From NCBI RefSeq assembly GCF_003576645.1, contig NC_044930.1, positions 23,639,552 to 23,703,551 on the forward strand: a stretch of 64,000 nucleotides of DNA, read 5' to 3'. A program made the translations under genes and the position numbers. Position 1 is the first letter of the stretch, and every line of letters starts with the position of its first letter. The notes below the pieces were generated by a model. It did not search any database and had not been told where the DNA came from. It saw only the letters and a list, made by a program, of their open reading frames with translations. The DNA is from Ipomoea triloba (lineage: Eukaryota > Streptophyta > Magnoliopsida > Solanales > Convolvulaceae). Of this stretch, positions 33,101-42,789 are shown in pieces.

Positions 33101-34973
33101 ATACTATCAACTTTTAAAGACTACAAGTTTTAATATTTCTAAAAATTTAAAGTTTATAGAAGTCGGCATTGAATACACCCCATACAATCAAATTGTGCTC
33201 TTATATATTCGGGAGAGAGTATTTAAAAAAATTGAAATTGTATATGAAACTAATTGACTTACGCTATAGAAAGAACTGAAGTTTCCAGCTTAGGATTTGG
33301 AAGAAGCCCACATAACAAAACCATCAGCTCAAATGACCAATTCTCTAAGCTGCACTTACCACACATACACACAAACATCTTTAGAAAATAAAATTGGCCG
33401 GTTAGGTCATGGGACAATTTTTATATCATGGACTAGAATCCAGCTCTTGTATTATGGTTTCTTATCTAAAAATGATAGGTATACAGTTGACATATTTTTT
33501 ACGTGTAATTAATCGTTCATGTGTTTGTAAATAAATTGAAGGCATATAACATTTAATTAAAGACACATAATATATGTTAATTGCAAAACAAATAAATGTT
33601 GTTAAAATATTGAATGTCGACCGTCAACATATATTCTGAGTCAACAGTTACTAACTTACTATACGATTTGCCTTTAATTTATTTATGGACACACAAAGGA
33701 TATAGAATATGTTGACTGCAATTATTTAGGACTAAGATCTATAATATAAGGTAGATTCTGGTTAATAGTATATATAATTTGTCCTATAAAAAATTGATAA
33801 AGTTGGAGCGGAGAGAAGTACGTACCAAACCATGGCAGTCGAAGGAATCCCTAATCTAAGAAACTTGATGATATCATGAAACATATCCTTGGAAAACCCT
33901 GTCCATGTTTCCTTACAAGAAGGAGAAACCCTCACATAAACACCCAACAACACTACATTAACCCAGTAAGATATGGCATTAGCCATGGCAGCACCCTTGA
34001 ATCCCATCCCAGATTTGAACACCAAAATCCAACAGCTGAGTACATGCACCAAAGCGCCGATTCCGGCCGTGAACATCATGGGGACAACGTTGTTTTGGGC
34101 CTGTAGAAATGAAACCAGACACCGCAGGATTGCGAACGGGAAAATGCTGGGTATCAGAAACCGAGCGTACTCGCCGGCGGCGTCAGATATCTCCGGATCT
34201 TGGCCGCACAACCTGAGGATCCGGTCGGTATAGGCCCAAACGCCGGCCACCGGAGTGCAGACTAGAAGCATCACTACCATTCCTCTCTGCGTAAAGATTC
34301 CCAGCATTCGGTACTGTTTGGCGCCGTATGATTGACCGCATAATGTATCCAAAGCGCCTGCGAATCCTCTCTGGTTTTGGTTAAACAAACACGAAATCCA
34401 TAGCTAATTCATTATTGCAGTTGAAAATTAGTACAATTTCAACATTTTATTTGCAGTTGAGTGTGGTAAGGCCAAGTCTAGTACTGCTGAGATTATTGGG
34501 CAGAGGGCCAGTAAAGGCAAAATTCAACAGGGTAAGGGAAAATTATGTAGCGGTATAAAGTAATTTTAGATTGGTTGGTGTTGGCCGTTGGGAAAGAACT
34601 CAACTATAACATTTAAGACTGATTGAAGTTGGGAGGAGAATTTTGGGGCGGCAGATACCAATAAAAGGATTATAATTTTTTGCGCAAGTAACAAACACTT
34701 TATTCTAACACTTACCATAAGACTGAAACCCGTGACTGAAGCCAAGGAGGTGGCCATGGAAGCGCCGGAGAGAGACAGCTCGCCGCCGCGATTGCCAACG
34801 AACATGAGTGAGATGAACTGCAGGGAAGTTAACAGAAGATTTACCGAAATCAAAGGGCCAGCTAAAACCATCAGCTTCTTCACTTCGCCGGAAACCTCAT
34901 CCCAACATTTTCTTCTCTCATCATTTTCAGATTCAGGAATCAATGGGATCTCCATCTCTGCTTTTCTTTCCAT
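11383..34973 (-). CDS. MATE efflux transporter, copy B (complete, 8 exons, gypsy element in intron 6)
   Basis: Complete MATE/DETOXIFICATION transporter gene. Exons: 34716-34973, 33826-34370, 33263-33349, 31307-31363, 30274-30512, 25760-25878, 11557-11643, 11383-11415 (stop TAA). Total 1425 nt, 474 residues, normal for plant MATE proteins. Every intron has GT..AG ends and compatible phases. Residues 37-60 form the first hydrophobic helix; [13 protein letters not shown] starts near residue 92; [15 protein letters not shown] is in exon 5; [10 protein letters not shown] and [13 protein letters not shown] are in exon 6; the last exon gives [10 protein letters not shown]. Intron 6 is about 14 kb because a gypsy element was inserted there; about 2 kb of that length may be an assembly duplication. 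Intron 5 (4.4 kb) holds a gag relic. Exon 5 ends DGLQCILCG, closer to the usual family sequence than A or C. No coding damage is visible, but efficient splicing across intron 6 needs RNA evidence. Confidence 0.9.
11644..12570. other. Left part of intron 6, MATE copy B
   Basis: Contains a small foldback relic (about 11737-11870, GTGTTTGG at both ends), AT-rich sequence matching intron 6 of copy C, and a trinucleotide microsatellite: (AAT)n at about 12315-12352 followed by an imperfect (GGT)n run to about 12490. The same microsatellite pair, with different lengths, is at 43335-43560 in copy C. Confidence 0.55.
12571..13611 (+). repeat. LTR-like remnant in MATE intron 6 (left half, split by the gypsy element)
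   Basis: Non-coding block that continues at 25087-25570 after the gypsy insertion; the uninterrupted relative is 43640-45245 in copy C. It has a TATA-like CTTATAAATAGAAGG (about 12954) and, in the right half, CACTATAAAC, a run leading to GTCTATTCAAACCCC and a final ACTTGCTCG, a layout seen at the ends of long-LTR copia elements (SIRE/Maximus type). Family assignment is an inference; no internal coding region remains. Confidence 0.4.
13612..14046. repeat. Extra copy of the gypsy LTR (in the duplicated block)
   Basis: Same 435-bp LTR as 15585-16019, with the same TTAGC before it (13607-13611). Probably the assembly duplicate of the 3' LTR, not a third LTR. Confidence 0.8.
15585..16019 (-). repeat. 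3' LTR of the gypsy element
   Basis: 435 bp, with TTAGC at 15580-15584. On the coding strand it is preceded by a purine tract (GGGCTGGGGGGCTAGA, about 16020-16035), the likely polypurine tract. Confidence 0.85.
16162..16260 (+). promoter_or_regulatory. Promoter of the plus-strand accessory gene in the gypsy element
   Basis: G-box core CACGTG at 16162-16167 and TATA box TATAAAAG at 16253-16260, just inside the LTR and pointing into the accessory gene, opposite to gag-pol. The ATG follows 230 bases later. A 5' UTR intron is plausible: donor CAG/GTAACT at about 16381, acceptor near 16483-16489. The same sequence is repeated in the duplicated block (14189-14287). Confidence 0.6.
16492..17309 (+). 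CDS. Accessory antisense gene of the gypsy element, exon 1 (Transposase_28-like)
   Basis: Starts ATGAGCGGATCGG, antisense to gag-pol. The first 60 residues hold three copies of a 14-residue repeat (core [12 protein letters not shown]). A middle part is followed by [11 protein letters not shown] and [20 protein letters not shown], which resemble the plant 'putative gypsy type transposon' domain (Pfam Transposase_28) found in accessory ORFs of Tat elements. The N at 17163 interrupts that domain, so its core is probably missing from the assembly. After the N the frame [17 protein letters not shown] runs to a donor at 17310 (CATCCAG/GTATCG). Maize Grande has a comparable accessory gene with its own promoter and a nuclear product; the function here is unknown. 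Confidence 0.6.
16525..16656 (+). repeat. 42-bp coding tandem repeat, accessory gene exon 1
   Basis: Three full units (16525-16566, 16567-16608, 16609-16650) containing GCGACTCGGTCGAAGTCGGA, plus a partial fourth. The period is a multiple of three and the frame stays open. The duplicated block ends in this array at the N (14594). Confidence 0.85.
17378..18187 (+). CDS. Accessory antisense gene of the gypsy element, exon 2 (coiled coil, 14-residue repeats)
   Basis: 269-residue open frame starting directly after a strong acceptor (CTCTTTTAG at 17369-17377), so probably joined to exon 1 by removal of a 68-nt intron. Residues 20-55 ([20 protein letters not shown]) predict a coiled coil. Residues 93-186 are about seven 14-residue repeats ([14 protein letters not shown], changing stepwise to [14 protein letters not shown]). 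The end is acidic and proline-rich with DAGPTAE twice. The open frame through all repeats suggests selection or very recent growth. If it is not spliced to exon 1, the ATG at 17378 could start a separate protein. Confidence 0.5.
   Translation: MAHSVTDLYARAKDGDEIHRRDVAPLKRSLAKREQRIKELEGKLKTAEETGRMILERADFGEKVLTDPVLLAKHICRGRETGEAVLAAISRTPVGEDLMYEFGTWAPVGEDLMYEFGTWASVGEDLMYEFGTWAFNREDLMYEFGTWAFNSEDLMYEFGTWAFNSGRRAMQIGTWAFNSGRRAMQNDVRAALEVSIDDDDLHRVLAVLPEEVPDPGPTPFSTAPEGQVLPVPFTDASAGPTAEDAEAPDAGPTAEGATEPGVERSAERP
17654..17935 (+). repeat. 42-bp coding tandem repeat, accessory gene exon 2
   Basis: Unit starts at 17654, 17696, 17738, 17780, 17822, 17864 and 17906 (last partial). The first three begin CCGGTCGGGGAGGAC or TCGGTCGGGGAGGAC, the next two TTCAACAG(G/T)GAGGAC, the last two TTCAACAGTGGTCGTCGAG. 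All share GGGACATGGGCG where complete. The gradient of variants shows stepwise growth. Confidence 0.9.
18197..18320 (+). repeat. Two-copy degenerate repeat after the accessory gene
   Basis: GAGCTCGGCCTCGTTGTGCC...GACCTTTGAGTCG is followed by GAGCCCGGCCTCGTTGTGTC...GGCCTTGGAGCCG, a direct repeat of about 65 bp between the accessory gene and the 62-bp array. Confidence 0.6.
18369..18864. repeat. 62-bp tandem array, eight units, in the gypsy element
   Basis: Eight contiguous 62-bp units starting at 18369, 18431, 18493, 18555, 18617, 18679, 18741 and 18803, nearly identical (variants AAGGTTCG, AAGGTCCG, AAGGTCAT at the start). Each contains the inverted repeats GACCGGTAACCGG and GGTGAG-CACCTTG-CTCTCACC. 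It lies in the region after integrase. Tat/Ogre elements are known to carry such arrays, which can seed genomic satellites. Confidence 0.95.
19010..19786 (-). pseudogene. gypsy integrase, C-terminal part after premature stop
   Basis: Continues the pol frame directly after the amber codon at 19787-19789. It holds the remaining DD35E residues (D in [10 protein letters not shown] in [11 protein letters not shown], 35 residues apart) and the C-terminal domain with [10 protein letters not shown] and a terminal [13 protein letters not shown]. About 258 residues; cut off from the zinc domain only by that stop codon. Confidence 0.9.
19787..23257 (-). pseudogene. gypsy pol: zinc knuckle, protease, RT, two RNase H domains, integrase N-terminus
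   Basis: Open frame with no ATG at its beginning; it directly follows the gag amber stop in the same frame. Counting from the leucine codon at 23164: zinc-knuckle-like [14 protein letters not shown] (26-39), protease DTGSS (176-180), the lineage mark EDMPGID (371-377), reverse transcriptase with YIDD (545-548), a worn first RNase H (about 690-800), a well-kept second archaeal-type RNase H with TDGSS (831-835) and TNNEAEYEA, then the integrase zinc domain (H1049, H1056, C1087, C1090) and its first catalytic aspartate (D1119). It stops at TAG 19787-19789 inside integrase; the remainder continues in frame at 19010-19786. This copy should not make full-length integrase. Confidence 0.9.
23258..24582 (-). 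pseudogene. gypsy gag, frameshifted
   Basis: The capsid precursor would package element RNA. The first part (from ATG at 24582) is a proline- and serine-rich region of about 270 residues. The conserved retrotransposon gag core ([33 protein letters not shown]) is read in another frame from about 23770 on. The frame change falls near 23765-23781 and fits a single-base loss. The second frame ends at an amber stop (23258-23260) that is in frame with pol. A sequencing error cannot be excluded for the frameshift. Confidence 0.8.
24631..24648 (-). other. Primer binding site of the gypsy element
   Basis: Three bases inside the 5' LTR the coding strand reads TGGCGCCGTCCGTGGGGA, the TGGCGCC type of primer site common in Tat and Athila elements. 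I do not assign the tRNA. Confidence 0.7.
24652..25086 (-). repeat. 5' LTR of the gypsy element
   Basis: 435 bp, followed on its outer side by TTAGC (25087-25091). On the minus strand a TATA box, CTATAAAAGG (about 24823-24832), can drive genomic RNA. Differs from 15585-16019 by three substitutions. Confidence 0.9.
25087..25570 (+). repeat. LTR-like remnant in MATE intron 6 (right half)
   Basis: Continuation of 12571-13611 beyond the gypsy insertion. Shows CACTATAAAC (25310), then GTCTATTCAAACCCC and TTACTTGCTCG near 25515-25562. Matches about 44755-45245 in copy C. Confidence 0.4.
25879..27689. other. Left part of intron 5, MATE copy B
   Basis: No gene. Holds (TA)n at about 26058-26096, AT-rich sequence with repeated TATGTAC/ACATAAT words, a foldback with TTTGGTT-type ends (about 26690-27113) and the MITE at 27240-27636. 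Confidence 0.5.
27240..27636. repeat. Foldback MITE with about 30-bp inverted ends
   Basis: Left end GAGTTAATTTCATTTTTGGT, right end its inverse (ACCAAAAATGGAATTAACTC). 397 bp, non-coding. Diverged relative at 9777-10165. Confidence 0.7.
27690..28355. repeat. Direct repeat copy 1, flanking the gag relic in intron 5 of MATE copy B
   Basis: Shares long stretches with 29622-30252 in the same order: TCTTCAAACATGATTATTCT, GTGGCTGCCATG, a foldback with TTTGGTAAT ends, ATCCACAGATCT, TATTTCCTCAAAATAAGAA, a (TA)n array, and AATGAGACTTGATTGAAATT. A (TA)n microsatellite of about 65 bp lies at 28203-28267. Confidence 0.75.
28676..29485 (-). pseudogene. Ty3/gypsy gag relic in intron 5 of MATE copy B
   Basis: The upstream part (29156-29485) encodes the retrotransposon gag core: [53 protein letters not shown]. 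The downstream part (28676-28906) encodes a worn zinc-knuckle region, [19 protein letters not shown]. The two are separated by frame changes and stops, and no pol follows. Old fragment of a gypsy element different from the one in intron 6. Confidence 0.7.
29622..30252. repeat. Direct repeat copy 2, next to exon 5 of MATE copy B
   Basis: Diverged duplicate of 27690-28355. Includes a foldback at about 29691-29964 (CTGTTTGGTAAATGG and inverse TTATTTACCAAACAG), (CA)n plus (TA)n at about 30090-30165, and ends 22 bp before exon 5. Confidence 0.75.
30569..31146. repeat. Foldback element in intron 4 of MATE copy B
   Basis: Starts GGAGTTAATTTCAGG and ends AGAATTAACTT, with inverted interior; orthologous to 1247-1840 and 51560-52098. 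Confidence 0.5.
31364..33262. other. Intron 3 of MATE copy B with LTR-like remnant
   Basis: No host exon. 31380-31600 matches intron 3 of copy C. About 31965-32712 is LTR-like: TTATAAATAGATC (TATA, 32085), a region with CCACTATAAAAT (32421), then GTCTATTCAACCCCTCATCT (32661). A similar last part is at 52850-52930 in copy C. The remainder is AT-rich. Confidence 0.4.
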
Positions 34974-36318
34974 CCTCTTCTGCGCCAGCCAAATTCGAAC
35001 GTGACAAGCTAAGGCAGATATAACTAGCTACTTAAAGACTGGTAAGAGAAATATAATGTAGAAATGAAGCACCAAATATTGCAAAATTTAAATTAAAGTA
35101 TGTTCCTAACTAATACGAACGATATAATGGTCTCCCGGCCCTCATGTCGGGACGCAAATTATTATTATTATTGTTATTATTATTATTATTATTATTTGCA
35201 AAATAAGTCTAAGCTAATAATTGAGCATTCATATTTATTTTACATATTATACTAGTTATAGAACGCACAATTAAATTAATATCTAATATTAAAATAAAAA
35301 AGTAAGTAATTAACATTAAATTCAAGTATACAAATAAATTAATATAAATAAAAGTTGATTATTTTCAATGCAACAAAAAATGATTATTTTCATCTTGTAA
35401 TAAAAGTAATGCTAAAGACAAGTATTGTAGTAGATAGGTATAAGTGAAAATAAAAATCATGGCCCTAACAATTCTCATATTAAAATAAATTAATCCTTCT
35501 TAATATAATATTGATGACTAATATATGGATGAGTCGGTAAATTTAATTTATTTTTTGTTAAAAGTAACATGATTATTGAGTTATTTTGTTTTGTAAAAGT
35601 AACATGATTATTGATCGATAGTAAATGATCATGCCCAAACTACATCTAGAGCGGCCCAAGAAAATAACTAGACCAAGGAAGATCCAGAAAGGAAACCCTG
35701 CACAACGCCACCAAAGAATTTAGTTAGGATTTGGCTTAATACTTGTAATATAATACGGGCTAGGGCTCATCATTCATAATGTAACTAGGACTCCCAATAT
35801 GAGGCAGTCCAGAATTCCTATTGGTCGTAGGGATCGAAGCTCAAAATATGTATAAATAGACCACCAAATAGAGGAGGAAGGACAAACAATTCTAAGCAAT
35901 ATAATACCTACATTTTCGCCAAATTTTCTTATTTTTTATAGTTTTTTTCTATATTCTTGTGTCTTAACGATACCCCAAAAGTCAAAAAACCAACAACTAT
36001 AATAAATTATATATATGCTTAGGTTCTAATGCAGTAAAGGCCACAGATGAAACATGTGGTGGAATCTCAGCCACATAGATCAATTCCTCCTTTATAAAAA
36101 AAAAATTCGCCATATACAATTTATAAAAATGTGCACTGAAGGCACAACAATGCGCTCTAGAAGCATAACAATATGCATTGGAAGGAAAAAAATATACACT
36201 GTAAGCCACAAAAATATGCAACAACTATTGAATAATTAAATTTAATACATGATATTCAACACAATTTATAAAAGATTACAATCTTCAACTAAAATTTGTA
36301 ATTAGTTATTCATTCAAG

Positions 36319-36325
<7 letters not shown>
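34974..36325. other. Upstream region of MATE copy B and LTR-like remnant
   Basis: 35158-35203 is a (TTA)n microsatellite. 35240-35500 matches the region upstream of copy A. 35640-35990 looks LTR-like: GTATAAATAGACC (35849) with a short leader. No coding gene recognised. Confidence 0.4.

Positions 36326-36382
<57 letters not shown>
36326..36382. repeat. (TA)n microsatellite
   Basis: About 57 bases of uninterrupted TA. Confidence 0.95.
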
Positions 36383-36385
<3 letters not shown>

Positions 36386-36429
36386 ACCTACTGATATCTT
36401 TAATTTTGAACAATTATTTTGGTACTAAA

Positions 36430-38330
36430 GGTCTATACTTTAGTGGGAATTGAAACTCGTTTGTGTGTTACGGGTTTAAAGGTGTAGTTGTCCACAACGA
36501 GTAGCAAAGGAAGTGTTTTGGAGCTATTTTGGAAGCAAGGAAGATAGGAGTAGCAGAGCACGAACCGGAAGAAGAAGCAAAGGAAGAAGCAGTCACACGA
36601 CCACCCACACGGCCGTGAGGCCCCAACTTTACACCGCCCAGATCGTGACCCCACACGACCAAATATGTACACGGCTGTGTGGTAGGCCGTGAGCTCTGTT
36701 TTGTCTTTTATTTAAGTTGCATTTTTTTTTTGTAATTTTTGGAGATTCCGAACCCTAGAGAGCTTTAGTTTATTTTTCTTCTTCTCTTTAGATTTCCATA
36801 GCATAGATTAGTATAGTATTACATAGATTACTTTAATTTCAAGCTTTAATCGCAGATTGGAGTGGATTTATACTAAGATTTCTTCTTCTTCTATAGTGAA
36901 GTTTCCTGTACTCTTTATTTTACTAGTACGAAAAACACATACACTACGCCTATAAATGTCTTTCCGCTAGGCCATGTAAGTGGCCGTGACCTTTTTGGGG
37001 AATTACAGTGAAAGTTGAGAGCTGAGCCCTGGTACACGACTACACACACGGCCGTGTACCAGGCCGTGTATAGCTGCGTATAAAAGCGCGATTTCCCCTT
37101 CCCCAATTTCAACCCTAGCCTCCTACTCTCCCAAACCTCTCTCTCCACTTCTTCCCTACCCTTTTGCGTGCACCATTGCTTTCTTTTCAAGATTTCAAGC
37201 ATTTTATTCAATTTTACTCCATTCAATCATGAATTCAAGGTTTGAATTTCTCTCTCTATTTTTCTCAAATTTGTGCTTCATTGTTAGATATTATTCTTTG
37301 AATCTTGAACCAATGTGTGAAATAGGATTGTTTAAGCATATTCTCGATCTAATCTTTCTTTATTCATGTATATATGCTTCTAATTGCTTCAATGGTGTTC
37401 ATACATGGTTTTTGGGTGAATCTTGAATACCCACTTTGTTGTTCATGTTCTTGTGCATATAATCTTGTTTTTAGAGTGGGTTGTGCTTTATTGTTTGTCC
37501 ATCAAGGACGATGTCCATATTTTAGTGTAGGGGGGCAGGGGGTTAAGTTTTGTTAAACTTTGCTTGGAAGGTTCAGTGTGCATAATTTTGGGTAATTTGT
37601 TTTTCCTTGTTTTGAGATTGTGACATCTTTCTTCTTGTTGGTTTGTGGTTTGATTTGGTAGTACTTGTGTAGCCTAGTTTGTTATTGATGATTCAAGGTT
37701 GAGCTTTTGATAGATCTAGTCTCTTGCCAATAGCTGGGTTAGCCTCGAACTAAATTAGTTCTCTGATCCTATGTGTTATGCATTGTTAGTGAAAGTTTAT
37801 ATGAAATTCCGGTGATATTTGATTTGCCAGAACTTGCCTCAGTACTCTCAAAGTGAAGTCTAGGATTTGCATGTTTTGAAGTGATTAAAACCATTTTTGT
37901 TAGCCCAAGCCTTTAAGCCTACGTACCCTTGTATACAATTGTTTTCCCTAGTTGTCCCCATTGAGCCTTGAATTTTTTTAATAAGTGTTAAGCACTTGAA
38001 CCCCGTTCATTGTTTTTGTTTTTCTTGTGTTAACCCTTTTCATTTAACTTTTAGCCTTTAGCCATATATTTCCATCTACCATTAACGAGAATGTAGCATT
38101 ATATTTATTCTTTAGTTTAGGAGAGAGTCCTTTTGCAGCCTATCTTTATTAGTTCAAATAACAATTGTGTTAACCAGTCAATTGTAATAGTAAGGGTGGT
38201 CGCGATTTAATTAATTAATTAATTTTTACTTTTCCGACAAAAAATTCAAAGTGGGTTTAATTGCTGGGATCCTTCTATGTAGTGTTTCACACTCTACTTC
38301 GACAACCCCACCAAGGCACCTACCCACATC
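36430..38330 (+). mobile_element. Non-coding remnant of a gypsy-type element
   Basis: Contains repeated ACACGGCCGTG palindromes (36612-36690, 37045-37070), a TATA box in GCGTATAAAAGCGCG (37076-37090) with a pyrimidine-rich leader, and GGACGATGTCCATATTTTAG followed by a G-rich run (37506-37542), which resembles the region before the 3' LTR in Athila-type elements. No gag or pol is left, and the ends are not defined. Family assignment is tentative. Confidence 0.4.
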
Positions 38331-38589
38331 TTTCTCTATTATTTTAACATACAGTGCATGGTAACATGCATCTTCCAAGAAAATTTGTTCAACTTAGTAC
38401 ACTTATTAAGTTATTTTGAATAATTATGGTGGGAGATATATATTTATATTATTTTATGTTAAAGTTGTTAGCTTTCTTTATTATAGATTAGTATTTACTT
38501 CCTTTTTCAATATTTGTACTGAGAAACATATAAATAAAAATTCCTGTTCTTCACTTGCAACGAATACCTCTTTCTTTATCATACTTTTG

Positions 38590-38990
38590 TCAATTTGATT
38601 GAAGAAAATGTTATGAAGTTAAGAAAGCTGATTGAAAATTTTCATGTGATCAAGTGCTCAAAGCTTTGTTGCTACATCAAGTCTCCTAAGCTAAAAAAGA
38701 ATCAATTTGATTCTCTCAATTCCAGTACTCAACCAAAACCATCCCTCAAATTAAAGGAAGTTGGTTGCTTTCAAAAAAAATAAAAAAAGTTAAAGGAAGT
38801 TGGGAGATCAACCTAGTCAGGCGACTTCATAATTGACCATTCGCTAGCTAGCTTTGATAAGACAGTGAAAGACTAATTGACGAATTGAAGGCTCGTGATT
38901 GTCTCAAGGATTGTTGACCCGTAGAAGTTGAAGATGAATGCTTCATTCGTTCCACTTTGTATTTCTTTAAATTAAACAAATACTTAGTGG
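38590..38990 (+). repeat. LTR fragment, inverted relative at 55925-56205
   Basis: Shares AGCTGATTGAAAATTTTC, GAATCAATTTGATTCTCTC, GGAAGTTGG...AGATCAACCTAGT and GATTGTCTCAAGGATTG (as inverse) with the minus strand of 55925-56205. Non-coding. Confidence 0.5.
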
Positions 38991-39699
38991 AATCCTCTTT
39001 TGGAGCTAGTTTTAAAGAGAATAGTAGAGTAAAAAAGTCTATTTACTAAAAAAAAGTCATCAATGTATGATAAAAAGTAAAAAACTATACATGTTCACAT
39101 TCACTATTATTTATTCAATCATAATATAACATTCATAATAAACTAATTATAAATTCATTACCTTTTTACTCAATATTATAAAATATAGTTAACACTTTTA
39201 TACGATTGCTAATTTTTGTTTTTCAATTATTTGCAAAGTGGATTCTTTCATCCTCTATTATTTGCAAAGTGACTTTTTAACCTAATCTTAATAGAACTCG
39301 TGGATGAAAAAAGTAACTTTGCAGACAATTAGGGAGGAGATATGGTTATATGTATATTTGAGAGACGAAAAGTACTATTTTGAATAATTTAAAGATGAAA
39401 AATACAATTTTTACAATTATTAATATAGTTATCAAATTGATATTTATTAATGTTTGAAACTGATTTTGATTCCCAAATAATAAACTACAAAGAAATAATA
39501 AAAGTTGATGGATATATTGGTAACTGGTTCGGGACAAACCAACCTAAGGAGACGATCTTAGCCCCGATGCCGATCTTAGCAGTCGTGGCCTCATACATGG
39601 GCCAACCTCAAGGCCTTGATCTTGTATGTAAAATACTTATTGTGCACCCTTTAAATATATTAGAACTAATATAAATTTACAATTTATTTTATTTTTTAG

Positions 39700-39860
39700 A
39701 CTCAACCTGCTTGGATTAAACACAAAATCAGCATCAATATTGACAACCAACACACTTGGTATATAGGATGCAACCACTATTTAAAAAAGGTTTATGCACA
39801 AAGTGGCAAACTGTCTAACTGTATGCATTGTGGTAAAAAGGCAGCAGTGGATACTCTAAG
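39700..39860 (+). pseudogene. RPA1-like exon fragment
   Basis: Between an acceptor-like TTTTTTAG (39692-39699) and a donor-like AG/GTTAGT (39860) the frame reads KHKISINIDNQHTWYIGCNH and then CMHCGKK, the arrangement of the C-terminal zinc-finger OB fold of replication protein A large subunits or their Helitron-associated relatives. One cysteine of the first CxxC pair is lost (CNHY). No complete gene around it; likely a captured or decayed fragment. Confidence 0.35.
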
Positions 39861-39869
39861 GTTAGTATC

Positions 39870-41461
<1,592 letters not shown>

Positions 41462-41500
41462 TGTGTGGGAGAGGGAGAGAGAGAGATAGAGAGAGATCAA

Positions 41501-41820
41501 GGATCAAATGAGGACCTATAGTTAGGTGATGAGGACCATGTGGACTTATATGATCCTTTGATTTAAATAATTCAATGGTTGTGCTTAATTCTATGCAATA
41601 GATTTAATTTTCCGCGCTCAGTTCTTGTGCATTAGTACTCAACTTGTTGTGCATTCTTTCGCAACTTGTTGTGCATTCAATCTCAGTTTTTTGTGCATTC
41701 AGTCTCAGTTTTTTGTGCATTCATAGTGTGATTGTTCATTCATAGCCGTTAGATCACTCCAAATGGATGATCTAATTAGTTCACATGGTCCTTACATAAT
41801 GATAGAATCTCACCTGATCC
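41501..41820. mobile_element. Terminal-inverted-repeat element next to microsatellites
   Basis: Left end GGATCAAATGAGGACCTATA... with AGGACCATGTGGAC; the right end in reverse complement is GGATCAGGTGAGATTCTATC... with AGGACCATGTGAAC. 320 bp. GA repeats on the left, (CATA)n/(CA)n on the right. Interior has repeats of CAGTTTTTTGTGCATTC. Non-coding. Confidence 0.6.
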
Positions 41821-41864
41821 GGAACATACATACATACATACATATATACACACACACACACATA

Positions 41865-42104
41865 CAGGGCCGGATTTTAGGGCGTGCAAGATGTGCGACC
41901 GCACAGGGCCCCAAAATTTTGGGGGCCCCTAGTCCAGCCCTGACTTAATAGTTAGTATATGTATTTGTGATTAGATTGGCCCAAAATTAAGTTTTTTGCA
42001 TTTTTCTCATTGCAATTTTTCTTCAATTCGTAGTTTATTTATACTTTGATAGGACCTCACTTAGTTACTAGCACAGGACCCCGCAAATCAAAAAACCGGC
42101 TCTG
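41865..42104. mobile_element. 240-bp hAT-like MITE (copy 1)
   Basis: Starts CAGGGCCGGATTTTAGGGCG and ends AAAACCGGCTCTG; near-identical family member at 63388-63626. Sits inside a (CA)n/(CG)n tract, so the target duplication cannot be read cleanly. Confidence 0.75.
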
Positions 42105-42145
42105 CACACGCGCGCGCGCGCGCGCGCGCACACACACACATATAT
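42105..42145. repeat. (CG)n flanked by (CA)n
   Basis: CACA, then an alternating CG run of about 20 bases, then (CA)n and (TA)n. Strictly alternating purine-pyrimidine and very unusual in this AT-rich region. Confidence 0.9.
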
Positions 42146-42672
42146 ATAGTTGCGCAACCCCTTAGTGATAATCCCTATATTGCAACCCCTTTGTATGCTA
42201 ATTTACAAAATGCTATTGTTCATAGTTTGATGAATTATGATTTATGAAGAGAATGCTTGGGATGTTGAGATTTTAAATGGTCCTTTTTCTGATAGCGGCT
42301 CTTAGTTTATTTTTCAAGCTCTTTGTAATGACGTTATGATTATATAATAGTTTTGTGGTCTTGTTTCAAAAAAAAAAAAATTGATTATACTAAATTTCTC
42401 AAGTGTCATGTGGCATGTAAGATTGCAATATAATGGATTTGGTGTGGATAGTCTATGTGTAATAGGACTCAAGACAGATATTACGAAGTACATTTTTGTT
42501 CTCTGAAAGCTGTGCAAAGCCTTCCAACAGTAAGGAAAACTCATAGGTTATTTTAGGGACACCATTAATCACGTCTATGTATTCAGATCATCTATAATTT
42601 ATTTGTTACGTTCCAACAACATAGTACGTAGTTGTCTACAAAATATTCCTCAATCCGGCCTCATGCATTGTG

Positions 42673-42758
42673 TTAAGTGTGTACTCTATCAGATGCCTTC
42701 TTTACCTGCAATATATTAACATTCAGAACCAACTTCCATCCATCATATCAGACGATCA

Positions 42759-42789
<31 letters not shown>

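Noticed and set aside
37229..37426. Small hydrophobic plus-strand frame starting at a good ATG after a TATA box
   Set aside because: It follows the leader of the gypsy-type remnant; short, without recognised domain and probably non-coding.
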